The notes beneath the pieces were generated by a model that searched no databases, was not told the origin of the DNA, and saw only the letters and a program-made list of their open reading frames with translations. Of a stretch of 11,175 nt of DNA, positions 1 through 7,546 are shown one piece after another. Every line of letters begins with the position of its first letter. Within the stretch, counting starts at the first letter, position 1. This DNA comes from Bacillota bacterium (GTDB lineage Bacteria; Bacillota_E; Sulfobacillia; Sulfobacillales; Sulfobacillaceae). Both the position numbers and the translations under genes were made by a program. The stretch is from assembly GCA_021802375.1 (NCBI GenBank), contig JAKAAL010000067.1, positions 1 to 11,175 on the forward strand. The letters are read 5' to 3'.

Positions 1-3000
1 CTTGCCATCACGTCAGCGACACTTTTGTGGAACCTGATGTCAGGTGCGCCCGCTCTGGCCGCTACCGGCCCGATCATCAACACCTATGCCACCTCTAACG
101 CGAGTGGCACCACCCTCATAACCATCACCGGTCAAAATTTTGGGACCACCGACCAAGGCGCTTCAGTCACCATCGGAAGCATCTCAGCCCCGATCGACTC
201 GTGGTCGAACACCAGCATTCAAGTTACCTTGCCACAAAATGCCGGTCCGGGGGCGCTCGCGGTGTCTACTCCGTTCGGGACGTCCAACAGTGTAGCGTTT
301 GCCGGGGTGCAGCGTGGCTATTACGTGCTGTCCAGCAGTGGCGTAGTTACCGCACAGGGCGATGTACAATTTTATGGCGATCTCGCGACGATTGGCGCTC
401 CAACCACATCGGCCGCGATTCAATTAATCCCTACACCTTCGTACCAAGGATATTGGATCTTAACGCAAAACGGTGGGGTCTATGCCTTTGGCAATGCGAC
501 GGCATTTACCAATGCTCCGTCAGGGATCACCGCGGTCTCGATGGCTATCACTCCCTCGGGACAAGGGGCCTATGTACTCGCCAATAACGGTACGGTGTAT
601 GCTCTCGGTAACGCCACCAATTATGGCAATGCACCATCAGGCGTCACCGTATCCTCGATTGCCAGCACCCCGGATGGACTCGGCTACTGGATCTTGAGTG
701 TTAGCGGGACCGTCTACGCCTTTGGAGATGCCCAAAGCTTTGGCAATGCGCCCAGCACCACGACCCAAGCGAGTTCTACCTCCACTCCGACCAATCAAAC
801 CAGCTACGCCAACGGGAGCCTATTACGCGCTGCCGGAACCTCACCGGTTTTCTATGTGGAAAACGGAACCCTGCACCATATTCCAGACGCCCCACTGTTT
901 TTGAACCTGGGCCTGTCGTGGAACCAAGTGCAAGTGGTGTCAAGCCTCGCCAACGCAACGCTCGGAGCCCCTTTAGTGGCGCCTTTCCCGTCCGGGTCGT
1001 TAATCCAACCGGCTGGTCACAGCGCCATTTATCTGGTTATTCACGGTGTCTTGCGACATGTGGGCAGCCCTAGCGTCCTATACCAAATGGGTTACAATTT
1101 CGGCGAAGTTCAACAGGTCGCCAGTCTAAGCGCGAACTGGCCGGTAGGTCCGGCTCTCAATAGCCTCGTTCCTTATGCTCCAGATGGCAGTTTATTCCAA
1201 CAAACGGGACATGCCTCCGTGTACGTAGCGATCAATGGACAACTCTCCCACGTTATGTCAGGCAGTGTATTTCTGGCGATGGGGTACCAATGGAGCCAAA
1301 TTCAGCACGTAACCACCCTACCCAACCTCCCCATTGGCCCTGCACTCACGAGTCCGGATCGCGTCTATCCGACGGGTACGCTCATCAAGCTTAACGGAGC
1401 ATCCGCCGTCTATTTGGTGCAAAACGGGGTCCTGCGCCATGTTGGAAGTCCGAGTATTCTATACGCCCTGGGATATACGTTCGCCGATGTGCAGAATGTG
1501 TCAACCTTGGGAAGTCTTCCGATTGGATCTGCCGTCGGCAGCACGACCTTACCCGGTTCCAGCGGCTCGACAACCTCGCCCAGTAATCCCACACCCGCTG
1601 TTTCCGCGGTATCTCTGGTTCCTACACTGGACGGCCATGGCTATTGGATCTTGGAATCTAACGGCCAGGTTCTTCCCATGGGTGACGCCAGTAGCTACGG
1701 CAGTCCCACCACCAGTCAAATGTCAGGGCAAACCGCGATTGGGATCGCCATGACGCCTGACTTACAAGGCTATGAGGTTCTGACCAGTAGCGGCCAAGCT
1801 TTACCGTTTGGTGACGCCACGACCATGACGAGTCCCACCAATGCAACCTCTGTGGTCATTAGTCCGGATCCCGCAGGCAAGGTCCTGTCAATGGGTTATG
1901 GATTCTTTAATATCCCTTCGGCCGGATTTAGTTCCGCATCAGCCCAGGCCAATTCGAGCTACGGTGACCTACAGCAAAACGGTTCTCAGCTTTCGGTGAT
2001 TCAACCCGCGTGGTTTAATGTCTCGCAAACCGCTAGCGGCTCTTGGAATGTCGGCATGTGGGCCAGCGCCAGTACCATCTCCACCGTGACGAACCAGGCG
2101 CACCAAGAAAATGTCGCGATCATGCCGTCAATTGGTTCCTATTACAACCCGGCCGGGGGCCCCATCTCAACCCCCCAGGATATCCAATCGATGGTGTCCC
2201 AAATCACCAACTTGGTCATACAAAACAACTGGGACGGCATCACCATCGACTTTGAAGCCTCGGGGGCCTACACGGCATCTGGCATGACTAAAGCTCAAGC
2301 GTCCCAACAATACACGAGCTTCATTGCGGCATTAGGGCCTGCGTTGCATGCCATCGGAAAGAAATTAATGGTCGCGGTGTATCCGACACCCTACCCCAAC
2401 ACCATTTATAACTATTCCGCAATTGCCCCTTACGTCGACTGGATCAACATCATGGCCTATCCGGAACACAATTCGGGGACCTGGCCAGGGCCGACTGCGG
2501 GATATCCGTGGGTGCAAAGCTTCGTGAGTCAGGCATTGGCTACCGGAGTCAATCCGCAGCAGTTTATCTTAGGGGTCGCGCCTTATGGACATTACTGGGT
2601 GCTAAACAACCAGGGCCTCAATGCCGGCCTTTCCAATCCTCCGGGGTACCAAACCAATCGGGGCATCCAAGCGTTTCTTAAGACCAATAACATCACGCCC
2701 CTTTGGGACCCGGTAGAAAAAGAAATCGTGTTTACCAGTGGAGCGGCCGCTGTAGCGCCGACCGAGACCCTGTCGGTATCGAATTACTCCACCTACAACC
2801 CGCAAGTGCAAAACTTGCAGGGCCTGTTAAACTATATCTTATTACGCTATGCGTTGCAGAGTAACCAACCACCACGGCCACTACTGTGGACGGATGGGTA
2901 TTACGGCACCGCTACCGAGAGTGCTGTACAGGCCTTTCAGCAAGACTTCAACGTCACCGGCGATCCCATTGGGACCTATGGGCCTGCAACCCAGGCCGCA

Positions 3001-3207
3001 CTAACCCAAGTCATTAGTAATTGGAATATTGGGCAGGACCAATGGTGGGACGAGACCTCCCGATCGTTTAAGGACCGCTTGAACCTCGCCATTCAAAGCG
3101 GAATGGGGGGCGTGGCGTCGTGGCGTATGCCCTTTGAATCACAAGGATATTGGAATGCCTTGGCCACAGACACCACGGTCATCCATTACCCTAGCACTAC
3201 CAATTAA
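1..3207 (+). CDS. Secreted GH18 glycoside hydrolase with TIG domain, two repeat families and an inserted peptidoglycan-binding domain (5' end outside window)
   Basis: Probably cleaves a beta-1,4-linked amino-sugar polymer (peptidoglycan or a chitin-like glycan) outside the cell. The frame is open from base 1 and the first codons already read as a signal-peptide core ending APALA-A, so the start lies upstream; the TTG at 25 and the later ATG fall inside this hydrophobic stretch and are not credible starts. In order: an IPT/TIG fold (about 67-300); four GYW.L..G.V.A.G.A repeats starting at 316, 448, 565 and 682; four 60-64-residue repeats of the type G(S/T)L...G....Y...G.L.H (about 811-1545); two more GYW-type repeats at 1639 and 1768; then a YaaH-like GH18 barrel from about 1880. 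The catalytic segment is WDGITIDFE, with the presumed acid Glu codon at 2254-2256. NIMAY, GVAPYGHYW and GVASWRMPFE match later barrel strands. A PG_binding_1-like domain (about 2797-3020) sits before the last strand. Substrate is inferred. Confidence 0.9.
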   Translation, partial: LAITSATLLWNLMSGAPALAATGPIINTYATSNASGTTLITITGQNFGTTDQGASVTIGSISAPIDSWSNTSIQVTLPQNAGPGALAVSTPFGTSNSVAFAGVQRGYYVLSSSGVVTAQGDVQFYGDLATIGAPTTSAAIQLIPTPSYQGYWILTQNGGVYAFGNATAFTNAPSGITAVSMAITPSGQGAYVLANNGTVYALGNATNYGNAPSGVTVSSIASTPDGLGYWILSVSGTVYAFGDAQSFGNAPSTTTQASSTSTPTNQTSYANGSLLRAAGTSPVFYVENGTLHHIPDAPLFLNLGLSWNQVQVVSSLANATLGAPLVAPFPSGSLIQPAGHSAIYLVIHGVLRHVGSPSVLYQMGYNFGEVQQVASLSANWPVGPALNSLVPYAPDGSLFQQTGHASVYVAINGQLSHVMSGSVFLAMGYQWSQIQHVTTLPNLPIGPALTSPDRVYPTGTLIKLNGASAVYLVQNGVLRHVGSPSILYALGYTFADVQNVSTLGSLPIGSAVGSTTLPGSSGSTTSPSNPTPAVSAVSLVPTLDGHGYWILESNGQVLPMGDASSYGSPTTSQMSGQTAIGIAMTPDLQGYEVLTSSGQALPFGDATTMTSPTNATSVVISPDPAGKVLSMGYGFFNIPSAGFSSASAQANSSYGDLQQNGSQLSVIQPAWFNVSQTASGSWNVGMWASASTISTVTNQAHQENVAIMPSIGSYYNPAGGPISTPQDIQSMVSQITNLVIQNNWDGITIDFEASGAYTASGMTKAQASQQYTSFIAALGPALHAIGKKLMVAVYPTPYPNTIYNYSAIAPYVDWINIMAYPEHNSGTWPGPTAGYPWVQSFVSQALATGVNPQQFILGVAPYGHYWVLNNQGLNAGLSNPPGYQTNRGIQAFLKTNNITPLWDPVEKEIVFTSGAAAVAPTETLSVSNYSTYNPQVQNLQGLLNYILLRYALQSNQPPRPLLWTDGYYGTATESAVQAFQQDFNVTGDPIGTYGPATQAALTQVISNWNIGQDQWWDETSRSFKDRLNLAIQSGMGGVASWRMPFESQGYWNALATDTTVIHYPSTTN

Positions 3208-3213
3208 AGAAAC

Positions 3214-3220
3214 GAGGTGA
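3214..3220 (+). promoter_or_regulatory. Ribosome binding site deciding the lipoprotein start
   Basis: GAGGTGA is a seven-base match to the anti-Shine-Dalgarno sequence. It is 8 nt before the ATG at 3229 and overlaps the two upstream in-frame start codons, which it could not serve. This favours 3229 as the start. Confidence 0.75.
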
Positions 3221-3228
3221 TGGGAACC

Positions 3229-3900
3229 ATGCCTAGTCGTCAAGCCTTACGGGCCATTCCATTCCTGGTCGTTGCCAGTCTCATCTTAGCGGGCTGTGGA
3301 ACCCAGGCCCTGCCAAAGACCTCTGCGACGCCCAATGGCACCACGTCGCGGAGTAGTTCAACACCCCAAACCAGTGCGGAACCCAGTCCGAGTCCGAGTC
3401 CGAGCACGAACTCGAGTTCCTCCAGCCCGAGTGCCTCGCCGACGATTACCACCAGTGCTCCTGCGAGCACGACGGAAACCGCCCCGGTCCCCCCTGGAGC
3501 CGGCGCCTATACCTCGCTCGGGATTCACGTGACGAGCGTGACCAATGAAGGGACCGCAACGTCTTCAGGGCGGAGTCTTACCGTGTACCGGATCGGGATT
3601 TCTGTCTATAATCCCACCAGTTCGGTGGTCACTCTGGCCCTAAACGACTTCACGGTCGATCCTTTTGGATCCACGGCCTATTCGTGGAACGACTACGTGA
3701 CCACCGGAATCAGCTCGGGAACCTCTTTGTTCCCTTACCCACTCGATCCAGACCGTCCTGGAGCGACTACTATCAACGTCTTCCCGGATGCCACCGATAA
3801 GGGGTATGTCACGATTCAAGTGGCTCCGGCCAGTCAGTATCAGTTAATTTGGAACACCGGTTCGACCTCACCCCGGCCGGAAGCCTCGTTTAAAGCTTAA
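3229..3900 (+). CDS. Lipoprotein with Ser/Thr/Pro-rich linker and DUF4352-like C-terminal domain
   Basis: A 223-residue predicted membrane-anchored lipoprotein, function unknown. A basic N-terminus (MPSRQALR), a hydrophobic stretch and the lipobox LAGC put the lipidated Cys at residue 23 (codon 3295-3297). Residues 24-90 are a low-complexity Ser/Thr/Pro linker that would hold the domain away from the membrane. Residues 93-210 form a beta-rich domain whose layout (early V.SVT, then ISVYNPTSSVVTLALNDF, then a late beta strand) resembles the DUF4352/telokin-like immunoglobulin fold; this is recognition by pattern only. GTG at 3217 and ATG at 3220 are in frame, but the ATG at 3229 is preferred because GAGGTGA (3214-3220) lies 8 nt before it. 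It starts 21 nt after the GH18 stop, so the two are probably co-transcribed and may act together at the envelope. Its TAA overlaps the convergent glycosyltransferase stop. Confidence 0.82.
   Translation: MPSRQALRAIPFLVVASLILAGCGTQALPKTSATPNGTTSRSSSTPQTSAEPSPSPSPSTNSSSSSPSASPTITTSAPASTTETAPVPPGAGAYTSLGIHVTSVTNEGTATSSGRSLTVYRIGISVYNPTSSVVTLALNDFTVDPFGSTAYSWNDYVTTGISSGTSLFPYPLDPDRPGATTINVFPDATDKGYVTIQVAPASQYQLIWNTGSTSPRPEASFKA
3385..3402 (+). repeat. Three tandem AGTCCG hexamers
   Basis: Three perfect in-frame copies of AGTCCG encode Ser-Pro repeats in the lipoprotein linker. A gain or loss of a unit would change linker length by two residues without a frameshift. Confidence 0.8.
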
Positions 3901-4943
3901 CGCTCCGTGGGAGCATCCGGATTGAGCGCCTTCAGTACGACGCTTGCCCGATGCTCCCATAGATTTTGGCGGACCACGGCACGGGCCGCCTCCGCCATCC
4001 GTACACGTTCTTGCTCATGGGAGAGAATCCACACTAAACCCGATGCAAGTCCTTCCTCAGAATCATCGACACCCATCCCGGCCCCGGCCGATTCGACAAA
4101 TGCCGCGGCCTCGGAGTCTTGGGTCACCACCACGGGCAACCCTTCCGAAAGATAATCCATCAACTTAACGGGAAACGCGAGACGATTGTAGACGGTGTCA
4201 ATTCGGGGAATCACAGCAACGTGCGCTCTTTGCATGAGATCCCGCAAGGCGGGGCCCGAAGCCTGCCACACTGTAACCCGTGGGCCCAGCACGAGGCCGT
4301 TCGTCTCCTCGGCACGCATCACCAGCCAAAGCTCTACCTGAGGCATTTCCATTTGGACCCGAGCAAAGGCTCCGATTAAACGTGATACCCCATCATGCGG
4401 CCCGCCTGCGCCCACATAAATGATTACCGGGTTATCTACCGGACTCGATTCTCGTAGGGCGGTGAGATACCCTCCTGGCGGCAATAAGGCCTGATGTTGC
4501 TTGCCCGGGACCACCGCGCCTAATCCTGCCGTGGGAACGAAAATCACAGAGGCCCAGCGCGCGTAAAGCGCCAAGGTTACGCGATACAGCTTCGCTAAAA
4601 TTCGTCCCCGAAACCCTTTAGGAGGATATAAGTCGGGAAACATTTGATAGGCATCACGCACAAAGACAGCAATCGGGATCCCCCGTCGGTGAGCCTGATA
4701 AAGAAACCACAGGTCGCTCGGCGTCGCGGTAGAACTCCCGCTTTCCAGATAGATGGCCTCCACCTGATGCAAGATGGGTCGCGCTTTTCGTAAGCTTCGG
4801 CTCCGCTGACGCCGGGTTCCGGTAATGACCGTCACCCAAGCTTGACGGGCTAAGGCTTCAATCATATGGTAAGTACGCACCTTTGGCGCCCGGTCCAATA
4901 CCTCCAGCGAATAATGTCCGAGGACGAGAATATGCCGTTTCAT
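3897..4943 (-). CDS. GT4-type glycosyltransferase (third gene of the exopolysaccharide block)
   Basis: A 348-residue GT-B fold glycosyltransferase that probably adds a sugar to a lipid-linked exopolysaccharide intermediate at the inner face of the membrane. The N-terminal half (HILVLGHYSLEVLDRAPKVRTYHM) resembles GT4 acceptor domains. The C-terminal donor domain shows IIYVGAGGPHDGVSRLIGAF (about 174-193) and the family-type segment KLMDYLSEGLPVV (260-272) followed by an Ala/Gly-rich loop. The frame runs further upstream to 5012, but the ATG at 4943 is chosen because it forms an ATGA overlap with the flippase stop and has GGAG (4950-4953) 6 nt upstream, and because the protein then begins in normal family style. 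The donor and acceptor sugars cannot be read from the sequence. Its TAA overlaps that of the convergent lipoprotein gene, leaving no room for a terminator between them. Confidence 0.85.
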   Translation of the reverse strand: MKRHILVLGHYSLEVLDRAPKVRTYHMIEALARQAWVTVITGTRRQRSRSLRKARPILHQVEAIYLESGSSTATPSDLWFLYQAHRRGIPIAVFVRDAYQMFPDLYPPKGFRGRILAKLYRVTLALYARWASVIFVPTAGLGAVVPGKQHQALLPPGGYLTALRESSPVDNPVIIYVGAGGPHDGVSRLIGAFARVQMEMPQVELWLVMRAEETNGLVLGPRVTVWQASGPALRDLMQRAHVAVIPRIDTVYNRLAFPVKLMDYLSEGLPVVVTQDSEAAAFVESAGAGMGVDDSEEGLASGLVWILSHEQERVRMAEAARAVVRQNLWEHRASVVLKALNPDAPTER

Positions 4944-6217
4944 AATACACTCCGGGCCGAGTGCATCAGGCGTCGCCAACTTCGAGGATTTGGCCAAAAT
5001 AATCTTCGACACGTGTTGTCCATTTGATGCACTTTATGAAACCCTACCACGACCACCGCTGTCGCCCCCAGGTACGATAGACTCTGGGCACCGGCCATCA
5101 CCAACATGTTGTGTTCCCTAACGGCAATCCACCCGCCAACGCCCAAGATCAAGAGTCCAGTCCCCGAGGAGGTGGCACCCCAGCCCGGGTGACCAGACCC
5201 CGCCAAATCTCCCGTAAGGACTTTGGACCAGGCAAAGCTCACAGCGCCGGGTAAGAGTATCCACAAAACCGGCACGGCTCCCCGAAAACTTGGCCCCCAC
5301 AGTGCGGGCAGCACCCATGGACTCAACATGGCCATTAAAAGTCCGAGCGCCACCATTCCCCACCCCAGGCTGTTCGCCAAGTCCGCCGACTCTGACCCGC
5401 CCTTTTCTCCACGGGCCACGCGTGGCAACAGCACCCCCGCCAAGGCAGCCGGAGCGTACCAGAGTAGTTCACTCACGGTCACCCCGAGCCAGTATAGGCC
5501 AGCAGCCTTGGCCACTAACATCAACCCGACAAAATATAGACCGACTCGGTAATTTAAGAATTGAGCCACATTGCCCCAATGTCCCCGTACGGCATAACGC
5601 CAAGCGGTACGAAACACACCGGGCTGCCACCGTGGGATGAGGGCACTCCGTAAGGCCCACCCGACGATAACGACCCCCAAAAGCGGCATCCACACGTAGA
5701 CCAGCGACGCTGACCATACCGTCAATCGATGGGTCACAAGTAGTCCTAAAAGGCACAAAATTTGTAAGAGACGCGGAGCCAATCCCGCGCCGAGCACCCC
5801 ACGCATGCGGTCCTGCGCAAGGAGAATCTGAGTACCGCCGCTCGCAACGGTTTGAAGCGGTACATAGACCAATAACATCAGGCGTACCGCGCCCGGTAGT
5901 GCCTGGCGCACCACTTCGGGCCAAACTTCTGGCACGAGCCAGAGTAGTGCCCCCGTAGCCGTCACGGCCGCAGCGGCCACCACCATGACCCAGCCCATCA
6001 CGGAAGCGGGTAGCGCTCCGCGTCCTATCAAATAGCTCGGGGTAGCCCCGGCGCCCACAGCAAAGATTAACGTCAGTGCTACCGGAACCAAAATGGCCAA
6101 TTGGTAGAGCCCTTGACCGTGGGCTCCCAACGTGCGACCGAGTAGAATGCCAACCGCCAATGCCACGATGACGCCCGACAACTGCGTCGCCAAAAGCCAC
6201 AACATCGACCTAACCAT
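4940..6217 (-). CDS. Wzx-type polysaccharide flippase (MOP superfamily)
   Basis: A 425-residue polytopic membrane protein expected to flip undecaprenyl-linked repeat units across the cytoplasmic membrane. About twelve hydrophobic segments can be counted, beginning with LWLLATQLSGVIVALAVGIL and including the first-helix pattern GRTLGAHGQGLYQLA, which is typical of polysaccharide_synt/Wzx-like proteins. The length fits the family (roughly 400-480 residues). The frame is open upstream to 6355, deep in the preceding gene; the ATG at 6217 is preferred because it overlaps the upstream glycosyltransferase stop by only 8 nt and directly precedes the first helix. No good Shine-Dalgarno is visible there, so the ATG at 6205 is a real alternative, and expression probably depends on translational coupling. 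Its TGA overlaps the start of the next glycosyltransferase. Flippase identity is from topology and gene context rather than catalytic residues. Confidence 0.83.
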   Translation of the reverse strand: MVRSMLWLLATQLSGVIVALAVGILLGRTLGAHGQGLYQLAILVPVALTLIFAVGAGATPSYLIGRGALPASVMGWVMVVAAAAVTATGALLWLVPEVWPEVVRQALPGAVRLMLLVYVPLQTVASGGTQILLAQDRMRGVLGAGLAPRLLQILCLLGLLVTHRLTVWSASLVYVWMPLLGVVIVGWALRSALIPRWQPGVFRTAWRYAVRGHWGNVAQFLNYRVGLYFVGLMLVAKAAGLYWLGVTVSELLWYAPAALAGVLLPRVARGEKGGSESADLANSLGWGMVALGLLMAMLSPWVLPALWGPSFRGAVPVLWILLPGAVSFAWSKVLTGDLAGSGHPGWGATSSGTGLLILGVGGWIAVREHNMLVMAGAQSLSYLGATAVVVVGFHKVHQMDNTCRRLFWPNPRSWRRLMHSARSVL

Positions 6218-7442
6218 TTCTGTGGAGGCCACCAAGCCACTGGTCCGCAATGCGATCCCAGGTATAGTGATCGAGGACATAATTGCGCCCGGCCTGACCC
6301 ATCGCCTGCCACTCGAACTCCTTAATCCGTGATAAAAATTCGACCGCCATGGCAAGTCCGGCGCCTTCTTCAGGCGGCACCACTAGGCCACCCCCGGCCT
6401 CTTCAATCAGGTTGGCCATCTCGCCCTCGCCGGCAAAAATTACGGGAACTCCGGCCGCCCACGCAGGGAACACCTTACTCGGTCGCGCTCCAGTAAAAAG
6501 CTTATGCCGACGCAAGGGAACCACCACGCCGCGAGCCATCGCAAAGTAGTCGGACATGCGCTCGACCGGTTGAAGCGGTTCGAACAAAAGATTCGTCAAG
6601 CCCCGGGCTTGGGCTTCTAATTGCAAACCCGCTTTGACGGGTCCTTCTCCAACCAAGAGGAAAACAATATCGGGAGAGTCGGCCAAAATCTCGGCAGCAT
6701 CCAGAATAATTTCTAACCCCTGCGCATATCCCATGGTGCCAGGATAAAGAAACACGCTTTTATTCTCAACACCGAGTCTCTGGATTAAATCTTTAGAGGC
6801 ATCCTGGGGTCGAAACAGATCGACGTCCACACCATTGGGGAAAAACAACACGCGCTCCGGTTTAATCGTCCCGGTGTCTTGGATCGTCCGACAGATCCCT
6901 TCGGTCACCCCAGACACATACGCCGCGTGTCGATACAAAAAATGTTCTAATCGCCGGGTGATACGAATCAGGGAACGATTTTTCACCAGGCCTAATGCAA
7001 TGGCTGATTCCGGCCAGAGGTCAGACACCGACAAAATATAGGGCACCCGCTTTAACCAGCCGTAAACGTATGCCGTGATGCCCAAAAACAAGGGGGGCGA
7101 TTCGATAATCACGTAGTCAGGTCGTCGGCTTTTCAGCAGGCCGAAAAAGCTCGTAAACACGAACGAGAAGTAGTTCAACAGCCGAAACCAAAAACGACCG
7201 GGTGACACCGCCCAAATCCAGGTGCGAACGACCGGGATTCCGCTTACCTCTTCGGTCAACAGCCACTGCCACCGCCGCCCTCCTCGACGTTTGGCGCCTA
7301 AATGATGCGGAAAAGCCGTCACCACTTCAACTTCGTGGCCATGGCGCTGTAGCTGATGAGCCATGGCCTGTAAACGGAGGGAAGCCGCGCCCGGTTCAGG
7401 GGGATAATATTGGGTCAAGAACAGAAATCGCATGCTCTTCAT
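6210..7442 (-). CDS. WbuB-like GT4 glycosyltransferase (first gene of the exopolysaccharide block)
   Basis: A 410-residue GT-B glycosyltransferase, probably transferring an amino sugar or hexose to a lipid-linked acceptor. The N-terminal loop is LTQYYPPEPGAASLRL (9-24). ESPPLFLG (114-121) and SVSDLWPESAIALG (138-151) are characteristic of the WbuB-type branch of GT4. The donor half contains YPGTMGYAQGLEIILDAA (233-250), LLVGEGP (262-268) and the nucleotide-sugar-binding region PSKVFPAWAAGVPVIFAGEGE (321-341). The start is uncertain: ATG at 7442 or at 7433, neither with a convincing Shine-Dalgarno; 7442 is given because a candidate promoter ends just before it. It heads the three-gene minus-strand unit and is divergent from the threonine ammonia-lyase gene. 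WbuB proper is known as an N-acetyl-L-fucosamine transferase, but the sugar here cannot be assigned. Confidence 0.87.
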   Translation of the reverse strand: MKSMRFLFLTQYYPPEPGAASLRLQAMAHQLQRHGHEVEVVTAFPHHLGAKRRGGRRWQWLLTEEVSGIPVVRTWIWAVSPGRFWFRLLNYFSFVFTSFFGLLKSRRPDYVIIESPPLFLGITAYVYGWLKRVPYILSVSDLWPESAIALGLVKNRSLIRITRRLEHFLYRHAAYVSGVTEGICRTIQDTGTIKPERVLFFPNGVDVDLFRPQDASKDLIQRLGVENKSVFLYPGTMGYAQGLEIILDAAEILADSPDIVFLLVGEGPVKAGLQLEAQARGLTNLLFEPLQPVERMSDYFAMARGVVVPLRRHKLFTGARPSKVFPAWAAGVPVIFAGEGEMANLIEEAGGGLVVPPEEGAGLAMAVEFLSRIKEFEWQAMGQAGRNYVLDHYTWDRIADQWLGGLHRNG

Positions 7443-7450
7443 TAGCGTCT

Positions 7451-7479
7451 ATGATACCTGATTTTCGCCAGCCTGTGGA
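7451..7479 (-). promoter_or_regulatory. Candidate promoter for the minus-strand exopolysaccharide block
   Basis: On the minus strand TCCACA (7479-7474) and TATCAT (7456-7451) are separated by 17 bp; the -10 matches the sigma-A consensus at 5 of 6 positions and the -35 at 4 of 6. Transcription would start near 7444, almost on the ATG at 7442, implying a very short leader. Confidence 0.35.
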
Positions 7480-7488
7480 ATCCTGACC

Positions 7489-7517
7489 TAGACTCCAGGG
7501 GGAGGAATGTCTAAGAT
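7489..7517 (+). promoter_or_regulatory. Candidate promoter for the threonine ammonia-lyase gene
   Basis: TAGACT (7489-7494) and TAAGAT (7512-7517) are spaced by 17 bp, each matching the sigma-A consensus at 4 of 6 positions. Transcription would start near 7524, just before the ribosome binding site. Weak evidence, but it lies in the only intergenic space available. Confidence 0.3.
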
Positions 7518-7529
7518 CACACTATTACC

Positions 7530-7536
7530 AAGGAGG
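7530..7536 (+). promoter_or_regulatory. Strong ribosome binding site of the threonine ammonia-lyase gene
   Basis: AAGGAGG, a perfect Shine-Dalgarno match, is 10 nt before the ATG at 7547 and fixes that start. Confidence 0.8.
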
Positions 7537-7546
7537 ATTCCTGTTT

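Noticed and set aside
25..63. TTG at 25 or ATG at 37 as the start of the GH18 protein
   Set aside because: Both lie within the hydrophobic core of the signal peptide, and the frame is open to base 1 with further hydrophobic residues; the true start must be upstream.
3902..3914. Hairpin GCTCC-GTG-GGAGC right after the lipoprotein stop
   Set aside because: The stem is only 5 bp, lies inside glycosyltransferase coding sequence and is not followed by a T-run on either strand; not a convincing terminator.
5469..6200. A 243-codon minus-strand frame overlapping the flippase gene
   Set aside because: It is a shadow frame: Arg/Gly-rich, without recognisable motifs, and wholly inside the well-supported flippase reading frame.
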